The notes under the pieces are model-generated. The model was not told the origin of the DNA. It worked only from the letters and a program-made list of their open reading frames with translations, and did not search any database. A stretch of 64,000 bases of DNA. Source: Phytobacter palmae. Lineage in GTDB: Bacteria > Pseudomonadota > Gammaproteobacteria > Enterobacterales > Enterobacteriaceae. The position numbers and the translations under genes were made by a program. Positions 7,008 to 17,146 of the stretch are shown here, in pieces. The stretch's first letter is position 1, and every line of letters starts with the position of its first letter. The DNA is taken from the NCBI GenBank assembly GCA_900112785.1, contig FONB01000002.1, positions 124,001 through 188,000 of the forward strand, written 5' to 3'.

Positions 7008-9113
7008 TTAATGTGCGCTTTTCGCCTGAGTGACAATCTCATCAAGGTTTGATGGCATTGGCTCATAAGGACGCTCTTGTGACGTTGGCTTGTCGATTTT
7101 CAGTGACGCCATCGCCGTTTTCACCGAGTAAAACGCCAGCACCACAACCACCACCATAAAGAAAATGGTCAGCCCGGCATCCAGGCGGTTGTTAAATACC
7201 AACTGGGAAAGCTGTGACTGGGTGTACTGTGCCGGAATCTTACCACTGTCGATCATCGCCTGGAACTTATTGGCAATCGCCAGGAAACCGACTTTGTTAT
7301 CCGGGCTGAACGCTTTCTGCCAGCCTGCGGTCAGGGTACAAATCAGCAGCCAGGCCGTGGGCAACAGAGCCACCCAGGCGTAACGCTGACGTTTCATCTT
7401 GAACAGTACGACCGCGCAGAGCATCAGCGCCATTCCCGCCAGCATCTGGTTAGCAATACCGAACAGCGGCCACAGTGTGTTAATCCCGCCTAACGGATCG
7501 ACCACGCCCTGATGGAGGAAGTAGCCCCAGGCGAGGACGCAGAGCGCTGTCGCAATCAGGTTTGCCGGTAAGGAGTCGGTCCGTTTCAGATTCGGTGAAA
7601 TCACCCCCAGCAAGTCCTGTAGCATAAAGCGTGCGGCACGCGTACCGGCATCCACCGCCGTCAGAATGAACAACGCTTCAAACAGAATCGCGAAGTGATA
7701 CCAGAACGACACATCCATCATGCCGCCCAGCGCGCCGTGCAGGATATACGCCATCCCCACCGCCAGCGTTGGCGCACCGCCCGCACGGGAGATAATCGAC
7801 TGCTCGCCTACTTCTGTGGCGATCTGTTTTAACGTGTCCGGGGTAATGCTAAAGCCCCAGCCGCTGACCACCTGTGCCGCTGATGCCACCACATCGGTCG
7901 TCCCGGCAGGTGCCAGCACCGCCATCGGGCTATTCATCGCAAAGTAGACGCCCGGGTCGATGATACAGGCCGACACCAGCGCCATGATGGCGACGAACGA
8001 CTCCATCAGCATACCGCCATAACCGATAAAGCAGGCCTGGCCTTCGTTCGCCAGCATTTTCGGCGTGGTGCCAGAGGAGATTAGCGCATGGAAACCCGAC
8101 ACCGCGCCGCAGGCAATGGTAATAAACAGGAACGGAAACAGGTTCCCCGTCCAGACCGGCCCGGTGCCATCGACGAATTTCGTCAGCGCGGGCATGGTCA
8201 GTGTCGGGCGCATAATCAGAATACCAATCGCCAGTCCAATGATGGTGCCGATTTTCAGGAAGGTGGAAAGGTAGTCACGCGGCGCCAGCAACAGCCAGAC
8301 CGGCAGTACGGCGGCCACAAAACCATAACCCACCAGCATCCAGGTCAACTGCACACCGGTGAAATCAAAGAACGGAGCCCAGGTCGGGCTTTCCGCCACC
8401 CATCCACCGGAAATAATCGCAAAAATCAGGAAAAACAGACCAATCACGGAGACTTCACCAATGCGTCCTGGACGCAGGTAGCGGATGTAGATCCCCATGA
8501 AAATCGCCAGCGGAATAGTAAAGGCAACGGTATAAGTTCCCCACGGACTGTGGGTCAGGGCTTTTACGACGATCATCGCCAGCACCGCCAGGATGATCAC
8601 CATGATCATAAACGTCGCCACCAGCGCGATAACCCCAGCCGTTGGCCCCATCTCCTCTTTGACCAGTTCGCCCAGAGAACGCCCGTCACGGCGGGTAGAG
8701 ACGAACAGCACCATAAAGTCCTGTACCGCCCCGGCGAGCACCACCCCGGCGAGGATCCAGATCATGCCCGGCAGATAGCCCATCTGCGCCGCCAGCACTG
8801 GCCCCACCAGCGGCCCTGCCCCGGCAATGGCCGCAAAATGGTGACCGAACAGCACTTTTTTATCCGTTGGCACGTAATCCAGCCCGTCGTTGTATTTCAC
8901 AGCAGGCGTTATACGGCCGGGATCGACGGCCAGTACGTTTTTGGCGATGTATAAACCATAAAAACGATAGGCAATCAGATAGATACAAACTGCGGCAACG
9001 ACTATCCACAAGGCGTTGATCTGCTCACCGCGATTAAGTGCGATGTAGCCAAGAGCAAACGCCCCGACAACGGAGAGTAATGCCCAAATAAGGTATTTCC
9101 CTGAGTTATTCAT
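7008..9113 (-). CDS. cstA: CstA, carbon-starvation pyruvate/peptide transporter
   Basis: This 701-residue protein has the same length as E. coli CstA. It is a very hydrophobic polytopic inner-membrane protein (about 16-18 segments) with family landmarks such as PAVKYNDGLDYVPTDKKVLF near residue 90 and FGHHFAAIAGAGPLVGPVLA just after it. CstA takes up pyruvate and perhaps peptides during carbon starvation, and is under cAMP-CRP control in E. coli. It stands between entH and ybdD as in E. coli. I did not find a convincing CRP site in the upstream 130 bases. Confidence 0.95.
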   Translation of the reverse strand: MNNSGKYLIWALLSVVGAFALGYIALNRGEQINALWIVVAAVCIYLIAYRFYGLYIAKNVLAVDPGRITPAVKYNDGLDYVPTDKKVLFGHHFAAIAGAGPLVGPVLAAQMGYLPGMIWILAGVVLAGAVQDFMVLFVSTRRDGRSLGELVKEEMGPTAGVIALVATFMIMVIILAVLAMIVVKALTHSPWGTYTVAFTIPLAIFMGIYIRYLRPGRIGEVSVIGLFFLIFAIISGGWVAESPTWAPFFDFTGVQLTWMLVGYGFVAAVLPVWLLLAPRDYLSTFLKIGTIIGLAIGILIMRPTLTMPALTKFVDGTGPVWTGNLFPFLFITIACGAVSGFHALISSGTTPKMLANEGQACFIGYGGMLMESFVAIMALVSACIIDPGVYFAMNSPMAVLAPAGTTDVVASAAQVVSGWGFSITPDTLKQIATEVGEQSIISRAGGAPTLAVGMAYILHGALGGMMDVSFWYHFAILFEALFILTAVDAGTRAARFMLQDLLGVISPNLKRTDSLPANLIATALCVLAWGYFLHQGVVDPLGGINTLWPLFGIANQMLAGMALMLCAVVLFKMKRQRYAWVALLPTAWLLICTLTAGWQKAFSPDNKVGFLAIANKFQAMIDSGKIPAQYTQSQLSQLVFNNRLDAGLTIFFMVVVVVLAFYSVKTAMASLKIDKPTSQERPYEPMPSNLDEIVTQAKSAH

Positions 9114-9149
9114 AGCGATTATCCGTGTGCGTAAAAGGAGATGTTACAT

Positions 9150-9166
9150 TTTGTTTCTAGAACAAA
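9150..9166. promoter_or_regulatory. Inverted repeat upstream of cstA
   Basis: TTTGTT (9150-9155) and AACAAA (9161-9166) flank TCTAG, 36 bases upstream of the cstA ATG. It could be an operator or part of the leader. No known regulator motif was matched. Confidence 0.25.
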
Positions 9167-9470
9167 TCGCCAGTTTTAACAACATTGAAACATTGGAATT
9201 TCGTTATCGCGCCGGGCATTTATTTCAGTGTGCTACGCGGATCACTTATGCGAGGTATATGAGTGAGAATGGGGGGGAAGAATGAGAGGGGGAAGCGGGT
9301 TTGGATTTTGGGGAAGGGTGCGGCCTGTTCCCCTCACCCTTTCCCTCTCCCCCAGGCTGAGGAATCCCCAGGAATATGACATTTTACAGCGATAACGCAG
9401 CGCAATAAGAATAATACCGTCACCGCGATCACAGGGTCCGGCTGAAAATCGATGAGACGTTGACGGCTGA

Positions 9471-9634
9471 CCGGGGCCGCCCGCAGGAAAGCGGGCGGAG
9501 GGGATAGCCTGCAAGGATGTAGGCTGGTCCCCGACCCGAAAGTCAGACGACATAAGTCGAATGCACCGCGCCAGCGGCGATTTTCCTGGCCGGGAGCCCG
9601 GGTCGCCAGGGCGGTGGCGGTGAACCGCCCTGGC
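9471..9634. ncRNA. Structured GC-rich element, possible C4-like phage antisense RNA relic
   Basis: The 643-base gap 9114-9756 has no convincing gene but holds a dense run of hairpins. CCGCCCGC/GCGGGCGG (9477-9484 with 9491-9498) has an AGGAAA loop. GGGGA/TCCCC (9500-9504 with 9528-9532) encloses AGCCTGC/GTAGGCT. CCGGGAGCCCGG (9590-9601) is palindromic. GCCAGGGCGGT/ACCGCCCTGGC (9605-9615 with 9624-9634) is a perfect 11-bp stem. Consecutive GC hairpins of this kind recall the C4/P4 CI immunity RNAs of P1- and P4-type phages. The strand is not clear. The flanks (9300-9360, 9700-9750) carry the CCCTCACCC..CTCTCCC repeat; 9168-9300 holds nothing I recognise. Confidence 0.4.
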
Positions 9635-9756
9635 ACGTTCACAGGTTCTGGTGTTACAGAAAAGCAAGGAACATAAGGTGAACGGAATGCCCCTCAGAGC
9701 CGCATGTTCCCCCCCTCACCCTGCCCCTCTCCCCGGAGGGACGAGGAGCAGTTCCA

Positions 9757-10170
9757 CTACCCCATCACCGCTGTACTCAACCGGCAGGTACAGCAGCGCC
9801 GTCCCTGCTCATCAAACACCACAATCTCCCAGCTCTGGTTCAGACGCCCCAGATGCAGTGGCTGGCAGACGGCACGCACTTTACCCTGTGACACCGCACG
9901 GTGATGGGTGGCATTCAGTTCAGTTCCCACCACACACTGACCATCGACAGTCATCATGTATCCGGCCATTGACCCAAGCGTTTCCGCCAGCGCGGCGGAA
10001 GCTCCGCCATGCAGCAAACCAAAAGGTTGATATGTGCGGGCATCCACCGGCATTTCGGCTTCCAGCACATCATCACCCAGACGGGTGTAGACAATCCCTA
10101 AATGGTCGACCAGGGTACGGGCACTGGTGGCATTGAGTTCATCAAGCGTTAAACGACGCTTCCAGATCAT
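9757..10170 (-). CDS. entH: EntH, enterobactin proofreading thioesterase (YbdB)
   Basis: This 137-residue hotdog-fold thioesterase has the catalytic segment [18 protein letters not shown], with His54 and the catalytic Glu63 at the positions used in E. coli EntH. It frees EntB and EntF carrier domains from wrongly loaded aryl groups. The ATG directly abuts the entA stop codon (10171), so it is the last gene of entCEBAH. It faces the structured element at 9471-9634. Confidence 0.95.
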   Translation of the reverse strand: MIWKRRLTLDELNATSARTLVDHLGIVYTRLGDDVLEAEMPVDARTYQPFGLLHGGASAALAETLGSMAGYMMTVDGQCVVGTELNATHHRAVSQGKVRAVCQPLHLGRLNQSWEIVVFDEQGRRCCTCRLSTAVMG

Positions 10171-10917
10171 TTATGCCCCCAGCGTTGAACCGCCATCCAC
10201 CACAATATCCTGCAACGTGATGTGGCTGGCATAGTCAGACGCCAGGAACAATATGGTACTGGCTATCTCTTCCGGGCGGGCAATCTTACCCAGCGGGATG
10301 CCAAGCTTGAACTGCTCGCCAAAACCGGCAATGCGCTTCTGTTCCGCATCGCTGCTGGTCCACAGCGTTCGCTGCATATCGGTATCGGTGGAGCCAGGTG
10401 ACACCACATTCGCCCGCACGCCGCTGGCGGCCAGCTCAAGCCCCACCGTCAGCGCCAGACTTTTCAGCGCCGCTTTCGACGCGCCATAAGCGCTCATACC
10501 GATACGCGGCGTGTGCGCGGCATCAGACGCCACGGTGACAATCGCCCCGCCCCGCTGCTGGCGAAACTGCGCCATGGTCGCCTGAAACAGATTAAACGCA
10601 CCGCCAACATTGACAGCAAACGTCTCCTGCCACTCCTCCTGCGAAAGTGCATCCGTTGCCCCCATGCGCAAAATGCCCGCCGCGTTGACCAGCACATCCA
10701 GCCGCACGTTCTGCGCCAGCACCCGAGGGCAAACTCGCGAAACCTGCTCTGCGTCGGCAATATCCAGTACCTCGGTGGCGAAAGGGTAATGCTCCCCCGC
10801 AAAAGCGCGATCAAAACCGATGACCCTGGCGCCTGCCCCGGTGAAGGCGATGGCGGTGGCATAACCGATACCCTTTCCGGCCCCGGTCACCCAGACAGTT
10901 TTTCCTGAAAAATCCAT
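10171..10917 (-). CDS. entA: 2,3-dihydro-2,3-dihydroxybenzoate dehydrogenase
   Basis: This 248-residue SDR is identical in length to E. coli EntA. It has the cofactor loop TGAGKGIG (11-18), NAAG (78-81), Ser131, Tyr144 and Lys148 (YGASK). It oxidises 2,3-dihydro-DHB to 2,3-dihydroxybenzoate. The start is the ATG at 10917 (MDFSGKTVWVTG), whose A is also the last base of the entB stop codon (TAATG). The upstream ten in-frame residues read through entB sequence in another frame. Confidence 0.96.
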   Translation of the reverse strand: MDFSGKTVWVTGAGKGIGYATAIAFTGAGARVIGFDRAFAGEHYPFATEVLDIADAEQVSRVCPRVLAQNVRLDVLVNAAGILRMGATDALSQEEWQETFAVNVGGAFNLFQATMAQFRQQRGGAIVTVASDAAHTPRIGMSAYGASKAALKSLALTVGLELAASGVRANVVSPGSTDTDMQRTLWTSSDAEQKRIAGFGEQFKLGIPLGKIARPEEIASTILFLASDYASHITLQDIVVDGGSTLGA

Positions 10918-11768
10918 TAATTGACCTCGCGGGACAGCAGCGTCCACCAGGCATCGATGGTCGGGTTTTTCGCCAGCATGACAAAATCGATATCACCATG
11001 TACTTTGCGCCAGCGCGCTGCCAGCGCCATCATGCGCACGGAATCCAGCCCGTAATCAATCAGGTTTTCATCATCGTAAGGCTCGTCGGATTCATCCAGC
11101 AGCGGCAAAATCTGCGCACGTAACGCCGCCTTGCTGGCAGGCACCGGCAACAACGCTTCGGTCATTACCACGCGCCCGGAACGGCCTGCCACATATTTCA
11201 GTGACATCAGATGCTCTTCCCGGCTGAAATCCGCCAGCGCATCGGCCACCATAAAGGGCTTGATATCGCGCATAAAGGCGTCAGTCGCGGTCGTCATGCA
11301 ACCGATATGTGCGTACACACCGGTGATGATGAGCTGGTTGCGGCCGGTCTCTTTGAGCATCTGCTCCAGCGGCGAACGGTGGAAGGCACTGTAACGCCAC
11401 TTCACCAGCACCGTATCGGCTTCGTCCGGGGTCAGCGCCGCCACAATTTGCTGCTGTTCAGGCGAGCGGGTCAGACCCGGCCCCCACATGTCGTTGAGCA
11501 GCGCACGATCGTCCTCACTCTGCTCTTTTGGCTGTGCCGTGTAATAAACCGGAATATTGTGCTGCTTACAGAACTGGCGCAGCGCGGCAATATTGGCAAC
11601 CACCTTTTCCATCATCGGGCAGTTTTCGCCCCAGAAATTGAGGAAATACTCCTGCATATCATGAATCAGCAAGGCGGCGCGTTCAGGTTCAAATGCCCAT
11701 TGCACTTTGTTATCCGGAATATCATTCGCAGTCGGCAGTGCGTAGCCGTTCAGTTTGGGAATTGCCAT
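10917..11768 (-). CDS. entB: EntB, isochorismatase / aryl carrier protein
   Basis: This 283-residue protein has two domains. Residues 1-210 form the isochorismatase (AALLIHDMQEYFLNF with the catalytic Asp37, and VKWRYSAFHRSPL near 122). Residues 215-283 form the aryl carrier, with the phosphopantetheine Ser243 in NLIDYGLDSVRMMALAARW. The first half makes 2,3-dihydro-DHB from isochorismate. The second carries DHB loaded by EntE and is activated by EntD. It is two residues shorter than E. coli EntB. It lies 12 bases after entE. Confidence 0.96.
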   Translation of the reverse strand: MAIPKLNGYALPTANDIPDNKVQWAFEPERAALLIHDMQEYFLNFWGENCPMMEKVVANIAALRQFCKQHNIPVYYTAQPKEQSEDDRALLNDMWGPGLTRSPEQQQIVAALTPDEADTVLVKWRYSAFHRSPLEQMLKETGRNQLIITGVYAHIGCMTTATDAFMRDIKPFMVADALADFSREEHLMSLKYVAGRSGRVVMTEALLPVPASKAALRAQILPLLDESDEPYDDENLIDYGLDSVRMMALAARWRKVHGDIDFVMLAKNPTIDAWWTLLSREVN

Positions 11769-11780
11769 CTTTTCTCCTCG

Positions 11781-13394
11781 TTACGCCCGGGCGCGTTCTG
11801 CCAGCCACTGGCGTAATTGTTTCTTATCCACTTTGCCTACCGGAGTCAGCGGCAGGGCCTCCAGAGACTCAACGCGATCGGGCAGTTTAAAATCAGCCAC
11901 GCCTTGCTCACGCAGGAAACGTCGAATCTCCACTGCCCGTATCGGCTGTTTCACCACCAGATATGCGCAGCTTTTTTCCCCCAACAGACTGTCTTCCATA
12001 CTGACCAGCGCAGCGTGGATCACCGCCTCATGGCGCAGCAGTAAATTCTCAATCTCTTCGGCGGCAATCTTCTCGCCGCCCCGGTTGATTTGATCTTTCT
12101 CGCGCCCCTGCACTGTGATATAACCCGCGTCGTCAATGGAAATCAGATCGCCGGAGCAGTAGAAGCCATTGGCGTCAAAGGCGCTGGCGTTATGTTCCGG
12201 GCTGTTAAAATAGCCCCGAAAGGTATACGGCCCACGCGTCATCAGGCGGCCCACCTGGCCACGCGGCAGTGGATGACCCTTTTCATCCGCCACCCAGACT
12301 TCATCATCCGGGCACATCGGGCGGCCCTGGGTGTTGAAAATGCGCTCCGGTGTGTCATCCAGCGCGGTGTAGTTCACCAGCCCTTCCGCCATACCAAAGA
12401 CCTGCTGTAACTGGCAGCCAATCTCCTCAGGAATACGTGCTGCCAGGGTGGCAGACAGGCGTGCCCCGCCTACCTGCAATAGCGTAAGCGAGGCCAGTTG
12501 CCTCTTGTCTGCCCCGTCGGCAATCGCCTGTAACCACAGGCTGACCGCAGGCGGCACCAGAGAGGTGACGTTGATGCGATGCTGCTCAATCAGCGGAAAA
12601 CAGAGCGTTGCGCTGGGATCATGTGCCAGCACCACACGGCCACCCGCCAGCAACACACCCAATGAACCTGGGGAGCTCATCGCATAGTTGTGGGCGGCAG
12701 GCAGCGCGTTGAGGTAACGGGTATCCGCCGTAATCGCGCAGATTTCATTGCTGCGACGGATACTGTAGTAATAGTCATTGTGGGTACGTGGAATGAGCTT
12801 CGGCGTGCCGGTACTGCCGCCAGAAAGCTGAAAGAAAGCCACTTCATCGGCAGGTGTCGGCGTGGCGATAAAATTATCTGCCGGGCACTGGATCGCGGCC
12901 GCTAACGATTTATCACCGCTGTCGTTGAGAAATAGCGATACGCGTACCGAAGCATGTTCAGCAATAAACTCCTGCCAGAAGAGATCGGTAGCAAAGAGCG
13001 CATGCGCACGGTCAGCAATCAGCAATGCCGGTTTGATCTGCAAGGCATAGGCGTTAAGTTCAGTGCGCTGGTGGCTGAACAGCGCATTTACCGGCGCGAC
13101 GCCGATTTTGAGCAGCGCAAAAAAGGTGATGTAAAACTCCGCCACATTGCCGAGTTGTACCAGCGCCGTTTCGCCGCGCTGAATGCCCTGCGCCTGCAGC
13201 CTGTTTGCCAGGTTGTCAGAAGCCTGATGCAGTTGCTGATAAGTAAACGTGCGTTCGCCATCAATCACTGCTACCGCATCGCTTTGCGCGTGGCGACTTA
13301 AGATGTCGGTCATCGGCAAATCCAGCCAGTAACCTTTTTCGCGGTAGCGCGTGGCGAATTCATCCGGCCAGCGGGTAAAGGGAATGGTCATCAT
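11781..13394 (-). CDS. entE: EntE, 2,3-dihydroxybenzoate-AMP ligase
   Basis: This 537-residue adenylating enzyme of the ANL family has the P-loop [20 protein letters not shown] (191-210), the A5-type [12 protein letters not shown], the A7/A8 region [10 protein letters not shown] and [14 protein letters not shown], and the C-terminal Lys motif [13 protein letters not shown]. It activates DHB with ATP and loads the aryl carrier domain of EntB. It is one residue longer than E. coli EntE because of a doubled Met start. Six bases separate it from entC. Confidence 0.96.
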   Translation of the reverse strand: MMTIPFTRWPDEFATRYREKGYWLDLPMTDILSRHAQSDAVAVIDGERTFTYQQLHQASDNLANRLQAQGIQRGETALVQLGNVAEFYITFFALLKIGVAPVNALFSHQRTELNAYALQIKPALLIADRAHALFATDLFWQEFIAEHASVRVSLFLNDSGDKSLAAAIQCPADNFIATPTPADEVAFFQLSGGSTGTPKLIPRTHNDYYYSIRRSNEICAITADTRYLNALPAAHNYAMSSPGSLGVLLAGGRVVLAHDPSATLCFPLIEQHRINVTSLVPPAVSLWLQAIADGADKRQLASLTLLQVGGARLSATLAARIPEEIGCQLQQVFGMAEGLVNYTALDDTPERIFNTQGRPMCPDDEVWVADEKGHPLPRGQVGRLMTRGPYTFRGYFNSPEHNASAFDANGFYCSGDLISIDDAGYITVQGREKDQINRGGEKIAAEEIENLLLRHEAVIHAALVSMEDSLLGEKSCAYLVVKQPIRAVEIRRFLREQGVADFKLPDRVESLEALPLTPVGKVDKKQLRQWLAERARA

Positions 13395-13400
13395 CGCTCC

Positions 13401-14576
13401 TTAATGCAGGCCAAAAACATTGAGCATGGTGGACAGTTTGACGCCGGTTTCGCGCCACTCCGCCGCTGGTGATGACGCCGGCACAATGCCCGCACCGGCA
13501 AATAATCGAACGCGGTTTTCGTGAATGTGCGCACAGCGGATAGTGACGACCCACTCACCATTGCCTTCGGCGTCGCACCAGCCGACAATGCCGCCAAACA
13601 ACTCGCGCTCAAACGGCTCCAGCCCGGCAATCAGCTTTTTCGCCGCCTGGTGAGGGAAACCGCTCAGCGCTGGCGTGGGGTGCAACAGACAGGCGAGGCT
13701 CAGGGCGTTCTCATCCGCTAGCGCTGTGCCTTCAATGGGCGTAGCCAGGTGCCACAGCGTCGGAGTAGTCACCAGTTGTGGGGTATCCGGCATACTCAGC
13801 GCACGGCTGCGCGGCGCCAGCATGGCTTTCATCGCCTGGGTGACCAGTTCATGCTCATGACGATCTTTTTCCGATGCCAGCAGTCTGATACCCGCTTCGC
13901 GGTCCAGCATGTCATCCGGCTGACGTCGCGCCGACCCGGCAAGCGGCAGAGAGCTGAATTGTTCGCCCTCTTTACGCAGTAACAGTTCCGGGCTTGCTCC
14001 CAGTAACACCGCCCCTCGCGACAGCGGAACATGGAAGTTAAAGCTCGCCGGGTTCTGGGCAATCAGGCGCTCCAGCAGCACACCGCTGTCGAGAGGCGCA
14101 TCGGTGGTAATATCAATCAGGCGCGAGAGGACAATTTTGTCCAGCTCTGGCGTGGCGGTCAGCGCAGCTCCCCGGGAAACCATATCCATAAAGACATCCT
14201 GCTGCGGGATCTCCGTACGCCTTGTGACGCCGGGGGTATCGTGCCCGGAGAAGTAACGGGAGGAACGCTGCTTAGACGGACGCGAAAAGGTCTGCCAGGA
14301 CGCGGGAATAAAGAGTTCAGACGGCCGGGTGGTATCAAAAGGGATGGCCCCCACCACGACTGGATTGGCGATGCCCCGCGCTTTAGCCCCGGCAAAAGCC
14401 TGTTTCAGTTTTTGCTGGAACCTGCTGTCCGGGCTATCCCCATCCACCGCCGGTTCACTGATACGGGCAAAACAACCCGATGTGGTGAAACTACGAAAGG
14501 GCGACATAAAGAAGAACTGGTCCGATGCCAGGGTTTTTGCCGCCTGTTGAACTTCCTCAGCCAATGACGTATCCAT
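13401..14576 (-). CDS. entC: EntC, isochorismate synthase
   Basis: This 391-residue protein has the same length as E. coli EntC, and its whole C-terminal two thirds is a chorismate-binding domain. Landmarks are [13 protein letters not shown], the stretch ATPIEGTAL and the C-terminal [16 protein letters not shown], typical of isochorismate and anthranilate synthases. It converts chorismate to isochorismate, the first committed step. It is the first gene of the operon, with a Fur-box-like site 33 bases upstream of its ATG and GGAGGA before the start. Confidence 0.96.
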   Translation of the reverse strand: MDTSLAEEVQQAAKTLASDQFFFMSPFRSFTTSGCFARISEPAVDGDSPDSRFQQKLKQAFAGAKARGIANPVVVGAIPFDTTRPSELFIPASWQTFSRPSKQRSSRYFSGHDTPGVTRRTEIPQQDVFMDMVSRGAALTATPELDKIVLSRLIDITTDAPLDSGVLLERLIAQNPASFNFHVPLSRGAVLLGASPELLLRKEGEQFSSLPLAGSARRQPDDMLDREAGIRLLASEKDRHEHELVTQAMKAMLAPRSRALSMPDTPQLVTTPTLWHLATPIEGTALADENALSLACLLHPTPALSGFPHQAAKKLIAGLEPFERELFGGIVGWCDAEGNGEWVVTIRCAHIHENRVRLFAGAGIVPASSPAAEWRETGVKLSTMLNVFGLH

Positions 14577-14608
14577 ATCATCCTCCAGGAAATGATAAAT
14601 ATATTACG

Positions 14609-14623
14609 AATGATTATCATTTG
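14609..14623. promoter_or_regulatory. Fur box of entC
   Basis: GAATGATTATCATTTG holds the core AATGATTATCATT, a close match to the centre of the Fur consensus GATAATGATAATCATTATC. It sits 33 bases upstream of the entC ATG, where bound Fur-Fe would cover the promoter. Confidence 0.85.
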
Positions 14624-14723
14624 AATTTTGGTTTAGTAAGCTAAAGCGAAAGACCCGGCATGTCAACCAGCGCACCCGCCTCTCTTGCGACTAACGCTTG
14701 CATCCATCATGCACAATGATGAA

Positions 14724-14736
14724 AATGAGAAGCATT
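14724..14736. promoter_or_regulatory. Fur box of fepB
   Basis: AATGAGAAGCATT matches the inner Fur hexamer array AATGATAATCATT at 11 of 13 positions. It lies 28 bases before the fepB start, matching the two-site arrangement known at the E. coli entC-fepB promoter region. Confidence 0.7.
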
Positions 14737-14764
14737 AACTTCAACAAAAACAGGACGTGACCTC

Positions 14765-15724
14765 GTGAGACTCCCTTTGCTATGCCGTAAGGCCCTTATC
14801 ATATTGGGTATTTTTGTTTTCGGACTTTCCGCAGCCACCGCCGCCGACTGGCCGCGTCAGGTGAATGACAGCAAAGGCAGCCATACGCTCGACCATAAAC
14901 CTCTGCGCATTGTCTCCACCAGCGTGACGCTGACAGGTTCACTGCTGGCTATCGATGCCCCGGTTATCGCCAGCGGCGCCACCTCACCGAACAACCGATT
15001 CGCCGACGATCAGGGCTTTTTGCGCCAGTGGGGCGAGGTGGCCAAATCGCGCAATGTCGCACGTATTTATATTGGCGAGCCTAACGCCGAAGCCGTTGCA
15101 GCCCTGATGCCGGATCTGATCCTCATCAGCGCTACCGGGGGTGACTCAGCGTTATCTCTTTACGATCAGCTCTCAACGATTGCCCCGACCCTGGTTATCA
15201 ATTACGACGATAAAAGCTGGCAAGCCCTGCTCACCCAACTGGGCGAAATCACCGGCCAGGAAAAACAGGCCGCAGCCCGTATTGCTGAGTTTGATAAGCA
15301 GATGGCCGATGTAAAAGCACGCATAAAACTGCCGCCGCAGCCGGTTAACGCGCTGGTTTATAACCCGGCGGCGCACAGCGCGAACCTGTGGACCACCGAT
15401 TCCGCCCAGGGCAAGCTGATGCAGGAACTGGGGTTCACCCTCGCCACGCTACCGGAAGGGTTACAGACGCTGCAAAGCCAGGGTAAACGTCACGACATCG
15501 TGCAACTGGGCGGCGAGAACCTGGCGGCCGGTCTGAACGGCGAAGCGCTCTTCCTGTTCGCCAGCGATCAGAAAGAGGCTGACGCGCTGAATGCCAACCC
15601 GTTGCTTGCCCATTTAAGCGCTGTGCGGAACAAACGTGTTTATGCGCTTGGCGCCGAAACGTTCCGTCTCGATTACTACAGTGCGACGCGGGCATTAGCG
15701 CGGCTGTCCGCACTGTTTGGCTAA
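14765..15724 (+). CDS. fepB: FepB, periplasmic ferric-enterobactin-binding protein
   Basis: This 319-residue protein has a signal peptide (cleavage near AATA-ADWP) and the TroA/BtuF-like binding fold. Landmarks shared with E. coli FepB include [39 protein letters not shown] and [20 protein letters not shown]. It accepts ferric enterobactin after FepA transport and passes it to FepDG. The start is a GTG at 14765 with AGGA at 14752-14755. It is divergent from entC and convergent with entS. Confidence 0.95.
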   Translation: MRLPLLCRKALIILGIFVFGLSAATAADWPRQVNDSKGSHTLDHKPLRIVSTSVTLTGSLLAIDAPVIASGATSPNNRFADDQGFLRQWGEVAKSRNVARIYIGEPNAEAVAALMPDLILISATGGDSALSLYDQLSTIAPTLVINYDDKSWQALLTQLGEITGQEKQAAARIAEFDKQMADVKARIKLPPQPVNALVYNPAAHSANLWTTDSAQGKLMQELGFTLATLPEGLQTLQSQGKRHDIVQLGGENLAAGLNGEALFLFASDQKEADALNANPLLAHLSAVRNKRVYALGAETFRLDYYSATRALARLSALFG

Positions 15725-15773
15725 GACCTTCCGGCTGGCGCTACGCTTCGCCGGGCGAAGCCCACACCCGTCG

Positions 15774-15805
15774 CCCGGGTCAGGCGCTAGCGCCGCCATC
15801 CGGGG
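15774..15805. repeat. REP element overlapping the 3' end of entS
   Basis: CCCGGGT (15774-15780) and ATCCGGGG (15798-15805) flank the perfect palindrome GGCGCTAGCGCC (15783-15794). The entS stop codon lies at 15780-15782, so the last EntS residues (DGGASA) are read from the REP. It also lies between convergent fepB and entS. Confidence 0.8.
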
Positions 15806-17036
15806 ACGCTACCGGAATCTGACGGAACTGACGCAATTTGCGTAATATCAACACCAGCACCACGCCCACTATTGCCAGTACAAAACCACTGCTACTGGCC
15901 GACGCCGCTGGCGTCATAACGACGCCAAGCCCGCCCAGCACCGCCGCGCCAGTCGCATCGCCCGTCACGTTTTGCGCCGTCCACAGCCCATTGATACGTC
16001 CCAGCATCGCTTCCGGCGTTTGCGTCTGAATCAGCGTGTACTGCAACAGGGAACTGATCGCGCTCAGCCAGCCAAACAGGGCCAGAAACGCCGCACCTAA
16101 TACCCAGTACGGCATCAGGCTGAATAAGCCAATGGCGACGAAGGCCCCCACGCTGCTACACAGCATCAACAGGCCCGGACGCGGATGTTGCGCCAGCCGC
16201 CCACTGGTTAATGCCCCGGTCGCCGCGCCAAGCGGGATTGCCGCATACAGCACGCCAATTTGCGCCGCCGAGATATGCCACTCAACGGCCAGTGCGGGAT
16301 AAAGCACGCGCACAGCGCTGGCCATGGTCAACAGGGCTCCCAGCAGGGCAATACCGCCGATCAGTGGGCTGTTAAATAAAAAGCGAATCCCCGCCACCAG
16401 CGAAGACAATGGATGTTCACGCGGTTGTGGTGGTGGTGGCAACACAGGCAAGCTCAGCAACGGCAACAGGGTGATAAACGTCCCTGCAGCCGCCAGCCCG
16501 TAGTTCCAGGCCACCCCGCCTGTTGCCAGCAACAGACCACCGCACATCGGGGAAATCACCGAACCCAGGCGTACCGTCAACATAGTGATCGCCCCGGCCT
16601 GCATCAAATTTTCACGCCCGACCAGCGCTGGCGTCGCCGCCAGCAGCGCGGTCACTCCCAGTGACGCGAAAAAACCATCCCATAAGCCAAGTAAATAAAT
16701 CGCCAGCAGAGACGGTTCCGGCAGTAGCGCATTAAGCCACAGGCCAATGAAGCCAATACCGCAGGTACCGCGCGCCAGCAGGATCAATTTCTTACGCTCA
16801 TAGCGGTCGGCAAGCACGCCCCCGGCCATCAGCCCCACGAACATCGCGCCGCCGGTCAGGGTAACGGAGAGACCCACTTGCCAGCTTGAACCGGTCATCG
16901 CCTGAATCTGTACTGGTACGGCAACACCCAGCAAACCCAGCGATAAGATAGAGATAAAACGGGCGAGAAATACGGCACGAAAGGCCGGATGCGTCTTCAA
17001 AAGGCTTACATTCAGCAGCCGGGATTGTTGGTTCAT
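15780..17036 (-). CDS. entS: EntS, enterobactin exporter (MFS)
   Basis: This 418-residue major facilitator protein has about twelve membrane segments. It includes the loop motif [19 protein letters not shown] between segments 2 and 3 and [16 protein letters not shown], as in E. coli EntS (416 residues). It moves enterobactin across the inner membrane. The last residues differ from E. coli because the gene ends inside a REP palindrome. It is divergent from fepD across a strong Fur box. Confidence 0.95.
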   Translation of the reverse strand: MNQQSRLLNVSLLKTHPAFRAVFLARFISILSLGLLGVAVPVQIQAMTGSSWQVGLSVTLTGGAMFVGLMAGGVLADRYERKKLILLARGTCGIGFIGLWLNALLPEPSLLAIYLLGLWDGFFASLGVTALLAATPALVGRENLMQAGAITMLTVRLGSVISPMCGGLLLATGGVAWNYGLAAAGTFITLLPLLSLPVLPPPPQPREHPLSSLVAGIRFLFNSPLIGGIALLGALLTMASAVRVLYPALAVEWHISAAQIGVLYAAIPLGAATGALTSGRLAQHPRPGLLMLCSSVGAFVAIGLFSLMPYWVLGAAFLALFGWLSAISSLLQYTLIQTQTPEAMLGRINGLWTAQNVTGDATGAAVLGGLGVVMTPAASASSSGFVLAIVGVVLVLILRKLRQFRQIPVASPDGGASA

Positions 17037-17111
17037 TACAACGCCTTAAGGCAATCTTTTTTTATTCATTCCATGGCGTGCATGGTAACATAGACAAACA
17101 AGATCGATAAC

Positions 17112-17130
17112 GATAATTACTATCATTATC
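17112..17130. promoter_or_regulatory. Fur box between entS and fepD
   Basis: GATAATTACTATCATTATC matches the 19-bp Fur consensus at 16 of 19 positions, and GATAAC just upstream (17106) extends the hexamer array. It lies 17 bases before the fepD ATG and 76 before entS, so it should control both. Confidence 0.92.
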
Positions 17131-17146
17131 AAGTCAGGAATGTTCT

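Noticed and set aside
8088-8954. 288-codon plus-strand frame opposite cstA
   Set aside because: Composition is extreme (His, Arg, Gln, Asn) with no hydrophobic core or domain; cstA on the other strand is certain.
9651-10136. 161-codon plus-strand frame overlapping entH
   Set aside because: Proline- and arginine-rich shadow of entH and of the CCCTCACCC repeat.
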